The notes beneath the pieces are model-generated. The model was not told the origin of the DNA. It was given only the letters and a program-made list of their open reading frames with translations, and did no database searches. A DNA stretch of 64,000 nt from positions 806,001 through 870,000 of the forward strand of contig JAPDRO010000006.1 in NCBI GenBank assembly GCA_030247885.1, given 5' to 3'. Position numbers and translations under genes: made by a program. This DNA comes from Taxawa tesnikishii (nom. ined.). Taxonomy: Eukaryota > Ascomycota > Dothideomycetes > Dothideales. Below are positions 46,953-57,640 of the stretch, piece by piece. How positions within the stretch are numbered: the stretch's first letter is position 1; every line of letters starts with the position of its first letter.

Positions 46953-48887
46953 ATGGCGGAGAAGAGACGCTCCGTCGGTAGACCGCCGACAAGAACACCG
47001 CAAGCCAAAAAAGCGAAGACAACTGCGGCATCTGTGAAGAAGGAAAGAGAGGCAACGCCTCAAGCGACCCCTGTGGTAGAAACTCCGAATGAAGAGGCGG
47101 AACGGACAACACCACTGCCAAACAAAATCATAGAGTCCAAGCCTCTCCCAACCTTGCCGGAGCTGCAGCCCGTAATACTCACCGACGACCTATACCAGTC
47201 CATCGCCGCAAGGTATGGCATAATATAAGACTGACAGTCTTTACGTCGCGGACTGAACTAACGCGAACGCAGCGCTGTACTTGTCTCCTCCCTCGAGCGC
47301 TCTCGTCAGAGATGGGTCGCTGAAGGCATCTTCGAACGCTACTGGATCAAGCCTCCTACGAAGAAGGAAGCTCGCCCGCCTCCGCCAGATAATCCCGACA
47401 AAAAGTGGATGAAAGAGGTTGGACAGTGTACCATCACGGTAGAACCATTGGCATTCGAAGCGACCGCATACGTTGTGAAAGAGCCGGGAGTTCAGACGGC
47501 CGTTGTATACTCGCAGGCACCACCATTACCACCTCAACAGCAGCAGCAGCAACGGCCTCCTCCATACAATCAACAGCCTGGCATATTGCCGGCTGCTCCC
47601 AGTCCGTACGGCACCCCATATCGCCCGCAAGGTCCCCAGCCACACTACCAAAGTCCTGCACAGGGGCCTTCCACATACTACCAATCACGCACACTCCCAC
47701 CCGTCAGTCAACGGCCAGCATCGAACAATCCTCATGCGAACGCGCCAGATGACCGCACCCTCCCTCCTATCAACCCACCTCAGGTCCCTAATGGAAGAAA
47801 CACTCTACCTCCTCCCCCACCGCCTCCAGCGCCGTCCACTCCAGCACCTTCTACGGCGAAACCGTCACCGGATCCTGTAATCCAGATGTTAGCGACGCGA
47901 GCATCTACGGACCACGAACTGAAGGCGCTCATGAAAATTGTCGCTACCGGCAATGCAAACCAGGATCAGTTAAAAGTCTTCCAGCGTCACATCGACGAGC
48001 TTACCGCTCTCATCCAAGCCCGGAAGACTGCCGAAAATGCAAACCCGCCTCCGCAGAACGGCATGGGTGGCCCTCCTCTACCACGACCGGCGCCTTCATC
48101 CAACGCTTCCACTCCGAATCGGAGCTACGGCAGTCCCATGCCGCCTGGACCACCACCGCCGCCTCCCCAAGCCCCATACGCTCACCCACCCGGTCGTGCG
48201 CCCATCTACCCGCAGCAGACCGCTCCACCTCAACCAGCCCCTCGACCAGCACAGTACAATCAACCGGTACCACCGCCGCCGCCGCCCCAGCGGCTCCAAG
48301 CACACCCCAGCTTGCCCATAGCACTCGAATTCCACGGTCCCTCCGCCTCGTCGGATCGCTTCCTTTTCCCTGCTCACACCATCCTTGAATTCCTCTCCCC
48401 TTGTTCTCTCTTAGCATCCTTCCTAGTCATCAGACACGGTCGTGATGCTGTGGACAAGGAGGGTCTGGATCCGGATACGCAGTACTACCAGCCAATCACA
48501 GTGCGCGTCAGCGTCGAGGAACGGTTCCGCGACGTGCTGGAGCATATCCGGCGGAGTGTGAAACCGGCGGAGGAGGTCAGGACGTGGATGCGGGAGAAGA
48601 TGAAGAGCTGTACCAGAGCGGAGCAGAGGTTTTTGCCCTTGAGGTTGCCGTGGAAGAACGGGATCGAGGGGGAGGAGGAGGAGGAGGAGGAGGAGGAAGG
48701 GGCGGTGGAGGTAGCGCCGGTGGTGGAGACGACGGCGAAGGAGAAGGGGAAGAGGAAGAGCGTGGTGAAGCGAGAAGAAGAGGAAACGCCGGCGCAGACG
48801 GAGGGAGAGGGAGCGGCTGTGGCGGAGAAACGGCCGGGTAGGAAGAAGAGTGTGAGGATTAGTGAAGCGACGGCTATGATGGAGTGA
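46953..48887 (+). CDS. SWC3: SWR1 chromatin-remodelling complex subunit Swc3
   Basis: A subunit of SWR1, which swaps histone H2A for H2A.Z in the nucleus. A basic N-terminus (AEKRRSVGRPPTRTPQAKK) leads to the conserved block SLERSRQRWVAEGIFERYWIKPPTKKE and GQCTITVEPLAFEATAYVVKE. A long Pro/Gln-rich middle (PPPPPPAPSTPAP) follows, then DHELKALMKIVATGNANQDQLKVF, which resembles the late helical part of Swc3 proteins. The end is highly charged (a run of Glu near residue 560) with several KRKS-type patches. An intron at about 47213-47272 joins AAR to SAVLV with phase kept. No frame break. The family match rests on the conserved block and is inferred. Confidence 0.8.
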
Positions 48888-49228
48888 ACGTTTGACATGT
48901 AGAAGGATGTGGTGGAAGAGGTGTTTGTTTCTGTTAGCTTCCTTGCTCAAGATACCCACATTTGGCACACAACGAGACTTTTCTCCCCTTCTGACGTGAC
49001 CCGTTGACCTCACCCTCTGTTCTCTGCCGCCAAAATCTATACGCCCGACCTTCGAAGCTGCAAGGAAGGGAGCTTTTGAATCGTGACATGGCATACATAA
49101 AAACCGAGGCTAAAAAACAAAGCTCGAATCTGCGCCCAGATAACCCAAGACGCTCTCAAAAACCATCAGCTGCCCACCTTTCCTAACTCAAGACTACGCC
49201 CGGGAGGTCCGAAATGGCCCTTTCGCGC
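48888..49228. other. Convergent intergenic region, SWC3 / amine oxidase
   Basis: About 340 bp between two gene ends. No feature is recognised. Confidence 0.4.
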
Positions 49229-51570
49229 CTAGTCGCACCCACAGTCGTTGCTGGACTTCTTCTCGTTGTCTCCAAACGCCAACCGGCTGATGTTGTCCAC
49301 AACGCCCTTGATCCCCGTCTTGCCCGCCGCCATCTGGCTGGGCGTGCTCGAGTAGCTCGGTGGAACGTCCACGGCCGGGTTCTGGGTGAAGAAGTTGCGC
49401 GGGCGCAGGAGTACGGTCATTGGTTCGGCACTGGGGCGCAGGCGTTAGTCGGTGATGATGTTGTTCGTCGTCGTGGGGAGACGGATTGGGGCTTGGGGGG
49501 GGGGATGGGATGGTGAAGGATGTCAGGGGAAAGGACTTACGGCATGACGGGGTAGTCTTCTGGTGAAGGGAAATGTGTCAATCCGAACGTGTGCCAGAGA
49601 ACGATATCGGTGTTGTCGACGGATGCGTCGGGCTCGGCCTCGATCCAGGCTGGGATTCCTTGCGAGGGCTCGCCTGAGGTCTGCGGGACGTGGCGGCCTG
49701 CTGGGTGGATCTGCTCGTCCGAGTCTGGTAATGCTAGGGTCAGCCATCGTGCTCTTCTCTAATATTCGCCACCTAGCATAGGAAACCCCCGCGCGAGACG
49801 TGTAAGGGCGGGTACTTACACTTCGTAACGTGGACGGCATGTCTAGCAAATCCGGCTCTCTTCCACACAAGACCGCCCTCTTTGGGCAACAAGCTCGGCA
49901 CCTCGCGGCTGACCAGCTTGTAGCAGACAGGTTTCTTACTGTATGGGTTGAGCTTGTTGGTGTTCGACATCTCCCACGTCCTGCTCGTGGCGCCGTCGTA
50001 GTCGCTCATGGCCGTCTTGTGCGTCGCCAGCTTCGTCTTCTTGGCATAGAAGGCGTTTCCGTACTTGTTCTCCGCGCTGCCTGGCTCGCCCTCCCCGCGC
50101 ACCGCGTCGACCTCGAAGACGGTGTTGTTGGGCCCGTCAATGTTGGGGTCCAGGCGCAGACAGAAGAGGTGCTGGTGGTTGTGCGCGTTGACGCCCGGAT
50201 ACACCTCCGTGCCCCACGGCGCGGCGCTCTCGCCTGGGTTGAGCGAGTAGGTATTCAAGATTCCGGTCAGCTTGATCTCGAGCTGGATCGTGCCGTCTTG
50301 GTGAAAGACCCAGTAAACGCAGTACTCGTAGTTAGCGGCGGTGAAGACGTGGCTTATGACGAGCTTGCGTGCGCGAGTTACGGTGCAGCTCTCATCACGG
50401 AAGTCGGTGTGCTTGAACAAGATTCCGGCATCCTCTTCGTGGATGCAGATGGCGTTCTTGATGGTCTGTGGCTTGCCAGCGCGGTTGACGAAATCGGCGT
50501 CCATGTAGTGGATAGCACCCTTGCAGTCACAGCCCAATGCGAGCGAGTTTGTCATGTAGCCGGCACCGTACTCACCAAGGTCAAAAGCATGCTTTCGCTG
50601 ATGTGGGTGCTCGGGGTTACCGTACGGTACCACCATCTCAGCAAGCGACATTCTGTAGAAGATGGGCCGGACGGTGCCCTTGTCGTTGAACGAGACGTTG
50701 GAGAGGACGATGCCTTCGCGGTGGTTGAAGCCGATGTGTACCGACCAGTTTTGCCAGTTGATTGTGCGACCATCCATGGTGAACGAGACGCCCTTGGGCT
50801 GGGTGATCTCGATTGGCTTCAAGTCGTCTCGGAAACCACCTTCTGCCTTGATCGCCTCTGCGTGGAAGTTGATGGGCGGTACCTGGTTGAGATGTCTGCG
50901 GACCGGAGGAACATCAATGTGAATTATCTCTTGCGTGTCGGCGTTATAGATGGGGCAAAAATCGAGTGGATAGGTGTACTGGCTGTCGTCGACGTTCGGG
51001 CGGTAGTACATCAGCGCTTGCTGCAACCTAACGTCGCTGCCAAAGCGCTCGTCGTAGCCGATTGTCCAGGCTGCGTGTGTCAGTCACGCTCATACTTGGG
51101 ACTACCTCGGACTCACGATCGCAGTAGACCTTGTGCATATTCTCGGGCGGTATGCCGATCAGACCACACTGTTCAATGACCTTGGGATCTTTCCTGACGA
51201 CGCTCTCCACAATCTGCAGGTCCTCCATGGTGATGAGCGGCTGCACGCCCGGTGTGTGTTCCCACTTGATAATCTTGCCAGCCTCGAGATCCACCAACCC
51301 ATCGTACACTTTGCTTCCCCTACCGATTGCGACGACATCTGCTATTCTTGGCGGTCTTGGTGCGCTAGCAGGCGCTGCCAACCATGCCTGCATCTCCGCC
51401 TTCCTTGGCTCCCATAGCGTGATGGTGTTGAAGAAGACGCCTGCATACTCTTGGTTTACGATAGCTGCTGCGGCCGCGATTTCTTTGGAGGAAAGAGGGT
51501 CGAATGGGTGAGGTGGAGGGGCCTGGCCCGTGATCTGGGCCGACATCTGCTTCAGTCTTTCAAGGACCAT
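49229..51570 (-). CDS. Copper-containing primary amine oxidase
   Basis: It oxidises primary amines to aldehydes with release of ammonia and hydrogen peroxide, using copper and a topaquinone cofactor made from a tyrosine. The cofactor site is ANYEYCVYW. Copper His ligands are seen in NAHNHQHLF. YCDPWTIGYDERFG is the conserved central block, restored across an intron near 51065-51117. Later exons give HVTKYSDEQIHPAGRHVPQTS and MPAEPMTVLLRPRNFFTQNPAVDVPPS, the usual end. Start 51570 (MVLERLKQMSAQ) shows no signal peptide. It ends in a cysteine-containing tail (SNDCGCD) and not in a peroxisomal SKL. About 690 residues; no frame break. A plus-strand 449-codon frame overlaps it as a shadow. Confidence 0.95.
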
Positions 51571-52095
51571 GGTTGCAATGGATGTATGAGGACTAAGGGA
51601 GAAAGAGTATGGATAGCTCTGGGAACAGCTCTCAAGCTGGCAATGAGAGATGCGCGAAGAGGAAAAGGAGTCTTTGGTAGAGGAGTGGGGGGAGGAGGAT
51701 AGTGATGGAGGAACAGAAAGTTATAGGAAGCGATCCTACCTCGTACAGATATATGCAGCCGGCTGTGAGGGCTCAATGGGCGGGCTCAATGGGTGCGATA
51801 GGCTACATGCACGAGATGCCCCTCATGGTGCCGCAGCCCTTCAACTTTTGGAGACGGACAGTCGAGATAACCGCAAACATTGCCCATATGCGGTTAGTAC
51901 AACGCCGATGCTGCCGATACTCCACAGGGCTCAGGACACAGGACGCAGGACGCAGGACCCTGAGGTACTTGCCAAGTACGTGGCTGTCGCGTCGCGTTCC
52001 TTGGCCTATATAACGAGAAGTACAGTACGGCAACCAAGCGCCGCCGGGTCTCTGGCTTGCCTTACCGAAGGTGCATATTGCGAGCCGCACGGCTG

Positions 52096-52175
52096 TGCTC
52101 TGCTCTGCTCTGCTCTGCTCTGCTCTGCTCTGCTCTGCTCTGCTCTGCTCTGCTCTGCTCTGCTCTGCTCTGCTC
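52096..52175. repeat. Perfect pentanucleotide microsatellite (tgctc)16
   Basis: Sixteen exact copies of tgctc fill these 80 bases. The copy number may be wrong if the assembly has length errors. It lies in the shared promoter region of the amine oxidase and the Zn2Cys6 factor. Confidence 0.97.
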
Positions 52176-52235
52176 ACCCGAAGCCCGTTGAGGCGACGAG
52201 AGCACTGTCAGACGCGTTCCTGTTCTTTCTTGTTG

Positions 52236-52236
<1 letters not shown>

Positions 52237-52272
<36 letters not shown>
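52237..52272. repeat. Hexanucleotide microsatellite (ggttct)6
   Basis: Six copies of ggttct in a row, about 60 bp after the tgctc array. Non-coding. Confidence 0.95.
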
Positions 52273-52475
52273 TGGCGTGCGCGAGAAGTCGTCGCATGCG
52301 AATCGTGTTACGAAAGCTGTTCGTGTCACAAGCGCGACGCCTCGCCGAACTTCTTGATTGCCTTCCGTCCCAATTCCATCCTGCCCACACATTCTTATCT
52401 AATAGAACCAACAGCACTGAATGTCTCATGACAGAGTGCGCGGACAGCGTTTGATGTCCGTACCAGTCCGGCCGT

Positions 52476-55075
52476 ATGCAGCCATCGAACGTGTCCGATG
52501 AGTCGCCCGCGCCGCCAACCGGGCCAGAGCGCAAGCGGAGGCGCAAAGTCCTCTCCTGCATCGAGTGCAGACGGCGCAAAGTGCAATGCGATAGGACACT
52601 GCCCGCTTGCACCAGATGCGAGAAGGCTGGCAAAGCCGATTCGTGCAGCTACGATGAATATCCGGAAGACAACCTCTGTGCATCTACAGTGCCTATCCGT
52701 CAGCAGAACGGGCACGCAGCATCGTCGGTCGCTTCAGTTGAAGGGACAATCACCATAAGCAAGGATGTCTGGAGTGACATGTTCGATCGGCTCTTGCAGC
52801 AAGAGAGGAAAATTGCAAGCCTCGAAGCCGTTCAGGGAGCCTCGACCGGAAACCGTGCCACCATTCAGATCCTCAAGCCGGAGTCGGGTGCCATCTCTGC
52901 TGTCAATGGAGAGCAGCGCGAGCCCACAGGAAGAGAGACTATGGTCTTCAAGGGCAGATCTTTCAAGACCCAGTTCTATGGCGCAACTGACCCTGCAAGC
53001 TCGATCGCCCATGTAAGTCATGTCTCCTGCACTTCATTCCCGTGGCTTCTTCCACCAAGCGCTTGCCGGTACTGTAGTCATCGAACCATCGTGGACCAGA
53101 CATTGTAAGAGGGATCGTGTAGACGGGCCATCATGCTTGGTCCTTTCTGTGCTGACTTCCTAGATTTTCGACCTAGTCCAGTTTGCTCGCACTGCGATTT
53201 CGCAGGCTTCGTCATTCCACCGCATCCGTTCGGCAATGGAAGGGTTGAAAGAGCGAAACAAGCAGCTCCAGAAGACGGGCGCTCCGATTGTGGGCAGTTT
53301 AGAGGAGATGTTGCGATTCGTCCCGGAACGTACTGCGACGGACCCGCTTGTTGACCTCTACATTGAACAATACGAGTCAACATACAGAATCCTTCACATT
53401 CCTTCGTTCCGCAAGGACTACGAGATGTTCTGGCAGAAGCCTGTCGCTAATCGGCCACACTTCGTTGCCATCGTTGCACTCATCATAGCTTGCGTGCAAT
53501 GTTTAGGCCCCGAACCAAGGCAGACATACATCTCGAACAGCTCCGCTGCGCGAGAGCGTGCCAGCAAGATCGTGAATATCTGCGAAACATGGCTCGAAGG
53601 ACAGAGCCATAAACATGTTACGATGGAGACGTATCAGATCCGGTGCCTGCTGATGGTCGCGAAGATGACCAACTCAATCAAGTCCAAGCGCATCTGGAAT
53701 GAGACATGCATCTTGTTGACATGGGCCATGTCGCATGGTCTTCACAGGGACCCGGCCCTCTTAGCCAAAGGGACGAGCGCATTTGACCAAGAGATGCGTC
53801 GTCGCATCTGGGCCACGATTGTCGAGCTCAACATGCAGGCCTCGATTGATAGGGGCATGCCGCTACTTGTTCCGATTACCGTTGCTGATTGTGGAACGCC
53901 CTCCAATCTTGACGACGAGGAGTTCGACAAGTTAACGGCCGTCTTACCTCCATCGAGACCGGTTGAGGAATTCACACGAAGTTCTCATTTACACCTATCC
54001 GCACAAAGCCTACAGCTAAGGACGGATGTACTCAATATCCTCAACGAACCAAGACGACTTGTTCCCTACTCCACAGTTCTGGATCTTGCATATGAGCTCG
54101 ACAACCAAATATCGTCTTTACCAATGTGGAGCAAGCATTTGAACGGCCGACACAATCACCGTCTTTCCGAAAGCACAGAGCAGATTGCGGTGGCACTCCT
54201 TCACATCCAACTGCAGCAATTCCTTCTAACCCTCCATACCACCGCTTTCCGGCAGGCCTCCACAAGCACGATTTTAACCATGTCTCGCGCCGCTTTTTCT
54301 CCTCCGCCCGCTCCTTGCTGCACACACTAACCCATCTTGCTAGCTTCGGCAACCTGATGCCGATTTTGCTCCAGAATACTGCCCTTCGTATTTCACTTTT
54401 GACATGTTACGTTGCGCAAACGTCTTGCGACTCTTCCAACGACACTGCCGCATCACGGATGGAAACGTTGTGGACGCTGTTCGATATAGTGGAACTCAAG
54501 ATGCGCAGATTAGGGCTGCTACACCCGACAATTCTGTACGGTTTCGCGCTTTACGACCTCCTGCGAAGTAGGGAGACCTTTCCGAGAGTGGTGAAGAAGA
54601 GGGTATGCCAAAGAGCAACCCGGGGATCGAAAGGATGGTAAGAATTTGCAACGCCATACTGGACAACCAAGACCCCGAATTCTTAGCCCAGATCAGAACG
54701 GAGGGATCTGTAAGGGTGAGTCATTCCATGATATGACCGGTGGAAACCGACATCGACGGGTTGGGCAAGCACTGACTGGGCGACTCGACATAGGAAGCTG
54801 GTACTGGGATAGCAGCAGACGCAACTGGAAAATTAAGCGGTGGTGAGAACCCTCAACCTGACGCCGGATTCCCGAACTTCTCTGATGCAATGGTAACAAC
54901 TCCCCTTTCATGTTGTATTTCTTTGTCACGCTCTGACCCCAGCCGTTGCTAACGACAACCACAGCCTCTGGTGGTGTCCGGCACCGATCACGCTCTCGGC
55001 ATGTTCGAGTTCACTGGCTCGTCCGAGTGGATGTTCGATGACTGGATGTTCAATGGAAGTCTATTTCCCGATTAA
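52476..55075 (+). CDS. Zn2Cys6 fungal transcription factor
   Basis: A DNA-binding regulator of the fungal Gal4 class. The zinc cluster is VLSCIECRRRKVQCDRTLPACTRCEKAG plus the last Cys in DSCSYDE, with six Cys at normal spacing, preceded by basic KRRRK. The fungal-specific middle domain starts near YIEQYESTYRILHIPSFRKDYE and includes MAKMTNSIKSKRIWNETCILLTWAMSHGLHRDP. The end is acidic and aromatic (FEFTGSSEWMFDDWMFNGSL), a likely activation region. An intron runs from 53012 to 53162 (about 150 bp); others lie near 54716 and 54896. One-base shifts near 54295 (t run) and 54600 break the frame. Targets are unknown; the divergently placed amine oxidase is the obvious candidate. Confidence 0.85.
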
Positions 55076-56416
55076 ACGCAGCCGTCGATGTCCTAACGAT
55101 GCGTTTCGAAGCTTACGCAATCCAGAAAGGGACGTGTTTATCCGCGTCTTGAGGGTATGCCATGTCTTCGCTCGCTCCATTTCTGGTGCACTACTCAAGA
55201 ATCTCGCCATCCACCTGCTCTGTTCGAAGCAGAGACTACCTGACCACAGGTATTTTGCGTCGTATACGGAGCATCTTTGTACTTCTTTTCAAGTCAGTCA
55301 AAGCTTCGTCCTGCTCTTTCTTTTGTTCGAGCGGCTCGCGACATCTCTGAAAGCTCGACTCAGACGGTCAATAGCACCACTACCGACCAGCTTGATACAA
55401 TGATTCCATCCGACTGCGTTCCACTCGTTAGGGGTGATACCCAGGCTCTTCCGGGCCCAGCCACACTTGGTTCTTTCCAACCGATCTAGTCAGCCTTCCA
55501 CCTCCGTTCTCACATGTTTCGCCGACCTTCTTCGTCTGTTGGTGCACCCGTCTTAGCTCACCGACCTCTGAGCCCCAGTCTCCAGGATCGAATTGCTCGC
55601 TGAGTGCCGCCCTACACGCAGCTGTCAAACACCCGCTTGTCGCAGACCTCCGCATATACTTTTCCATGTCCGCTTCGCTTGAGCGATCGTTTTACCACCT
55701 GACAACATTGCTCCTACCCGCGCTCCCAGATCCTTGCTGAAGTCTAACACCGCGGTGTCGAAAAGCTCGCGATACCGGCATGAGCTGCCAGCACTGGCAG
55801 TGCAGCTTGCCGACAGTCGACATTGGCGTACGTGTGCTGGTTGAGAACCGAGCCGCAACCCGCGAAAGGATACTCGTTTTGCCCAGAGCCGTGATTTGCT
55901 TACGTGTGCTGATCCTTGTTGGAGCGTCTGGGTATCTCAGGCTGGTCGGTAATAGAAGCGTGCTTATCCTGCTCTGAGCGGTGATCGGCGCTGAGCGTGT
56001 GTAGCAGCGCCCTTTGCTGCACCAAGACAGACAGGTATTTATTTAGACGGCAGTCGGACCGCCTGCTGGCCTATCGAGAGTATTGGATCCATGAATGTAG
56101 CCAAGCTGGGGCCCAGAGACATTTGTTCTGATCATAGGAGCGTCAGTACGCTATATGGTGCTGCACTGCCAAGTCAGCGTCAAGAAGAAACATATCGAGT
56201 ATATGAGTAAACGATAGATCAACACTGAGACGAGTAGTCGCCGATGGAAGACATAAAAGGCTTATGCAACTTACTTGGCGGCGGTTAGAGCGCGGAAAGC
56301 CGCGCTCCAGATTTCCTTTTCTTGGCCCACAAAACATCGGCCGGTTTTGCAAAAAAAAAAATGGGGCACTCAAATCATCTTTGAATACCCATAGTGCGGA
56401 CTAATCACAAAAAGAG
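55076..56416. other. Long non-coding stretch upstream of the tRNA gene
   Basis: About 1.3 kb. Short frames such as 55428-55667 (-) and 55625-55858 (-) have no recognisable domain, and no terminal repeats are seen. It could be very old mobile-element debris, but nothing shows this. Confidence 0.35.
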
Positions 56417-56504
56417 CACCCTACGCAAGGCTCGAACTTGCAACCTCAAGATTAACTCCAATTTACGTAGAAGTCTTGCGCGCTACCGATTGCGCCAGCA
56501 GGGC
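56417..56504 (-). tRNA. tRNA-Arg(UCU) with a 15-nt intron
   Basis: Reading the minus strand, the acceptor stem GCCCTGC pairs with GTAGGGT (two G-U wobbles), discriminator G. The D stem is GCGC/GCGC. The anticodon stem is CAAGA/TCTTG with the loop CTTCTA, so the anticodon is TCT. The intron (CGTAAATTGGAGTTA, 15 nt) sits one base after the anticodon, the canonical site. The T stem GCAAG/CTTGC with loop TTCGAGC is perfect. The gene lies alone between the Zn2Cys6 factor and FPR2. Confidence 0.92.
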
Positions 56505-57040
56505 TCGCTGATATTGATCATGTAAGCATTTTAATTCATATTATTTGAGAATGGTTCTATGATTCCTTGAATTTGCAGATTCCCAGCCTTGCGCAAGGCG
56601 TTCTTTTTGTGGTCCGTTCGTACGATGGATTTCCAAAGATGTGGGCGCCGGCGCCTTCGGCGCGGCCTCCGGACACTCCTGATCTGTGGGGCTGAACTTA
56701 GCGTACCGTGAATCAACCATCCTTTTTCACTCAAGTTCCATTAGCAGCTTGCGCCTACAGTGATTCGCGGGCGCGCCTGGTACTCGGTGACTTGTATGAG
56801 CAGCAAGCCCGCAATGGGATCTCATACCATCCTCACAGGGGTCTCTAGCTGTGAGGAACATCATGCTCCGCGTCAAAGGAGCCATGGTTGCGCTTGTGCT
56901 AATTGTCTAGTACCGCAAGCCACAAAGCAAAGCACACTGAAACAGGAGGCCTGCCGAGTCGTAAAACTGATTTGCATTTTCGTGGTTGCTTTTGATGTCC
57001 GAGTAACCGTTCTATGCGAAAAGACGCCCCCCCCCCCCAT
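56505..57040. other. Intergenic region with a GC hairpin and a poly-C run
   Basis: About 540 bp. A GCGCC-TTC-GGCGC hairpin lies at 56651-56663. A run of 12 C (57027-57038) sits just past the FPR2 stop; its length may not be reliable. Confidence 0.6.
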
Positions 57041-57640
57041 CTAAAGCTCATCCTTTTTCGCACTTGGGATGCCCATGAGCTCCGTCTCGAAGACTGCACA
57101 AACGTCAGCGTAACCCACACTGCCACTTCATCCAAGAGTACGCTCTTTCCGCACACATCCGGACGAAGCAAGGTCCACTTACCCAACGTGCTGCCAGCAG
57201 GAATTGGTCCCATCGCCCTGTCACCGTATGCCCACTCTGGCTGGATAGTCAAGGTCCTCTTTTCGCCGATGCACATGTCCAACAGTCCCTCATCCCACCC
57301 CTTGATGACTTGGCCCTTTCCAACGTGGAAGGTCAGAGGCTGACCTCTGTTGTAGGAAGCGTCGAACTCGCTGCCGTCACTGGCGAGGGTACCGCGGTAG
57401 TGGACGTCGACCTTGTCACCTTGAAGAGAGTTAGTACTGTTCAGAACAAAAGTAAGACTAAAGCAACCCGCTTTCGAGGGTATCTGGAAGAAGAGGAACG
57501 TGCAAAGACAAAGCCATACCCCTCTGAGTCTTCCTCTTGCAGTCCACCGCCTTGTCGACCTTAATGTCGAGGGGCTTGTCGAGGGCCGTGACGGCAGTGG
57601 CGAGGAGCGCCAAAGCAGCAGTGATTCCAGCGAAGCGCAT
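57041..57640 (-). CDS. FPR2: ER-lumen FKBP-type peptidyl-prolyl isomerase (FKBP2)
   Basis: It catalyses proline isomerisation during protein folding in the endoplasmic reticulum. The signal peptide is [19 protein letters not shown]. The FKBP domain includes [42 protein letters not shown] and [16 protein letters not shown], with the usual substrate-pocket aromatics. The last exon ends in [17 protein letters not shown], so the protein carries a true KDEL retention signal. Introns separate KTQRG from DKVD and the STL region from VFETEL. Three exons, about 135 residues, normal for FKBP2. No frame break. Confidence 0.95.

Larger units (their letters stand above)
51571..52475. other. Divergent intergenic region with microsatellites, amine oxidase / Zn2Cys6 factor
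   Basis: About 900 bp between two outward genes. It holds a (tgctc)16 array and a (ggttct)6 array, listed separately. The divergent pairing suggests the factor could act on the oxidase, which is only an inference. Confidence 0.5.

Noticed and set aside
49830-51179. 449-codon plus-strand open frame
   Set aside because: It lies antisense to the well-supported copper amine oxidase, and its protein has no domain; long antisense frames are common in GC-rich fungal genes.
52071-52454. Leu/Cys/Ser repeat protein frame
   Set aside because: It is only the translation of the tgctc and ggttct microsatellites.
55298-55858. Minus-strand frames that might be mobile-element debris
   Set aside because: No recognisable reverse transcriptase, transposase or terminal repeat is visible, so no element is called.
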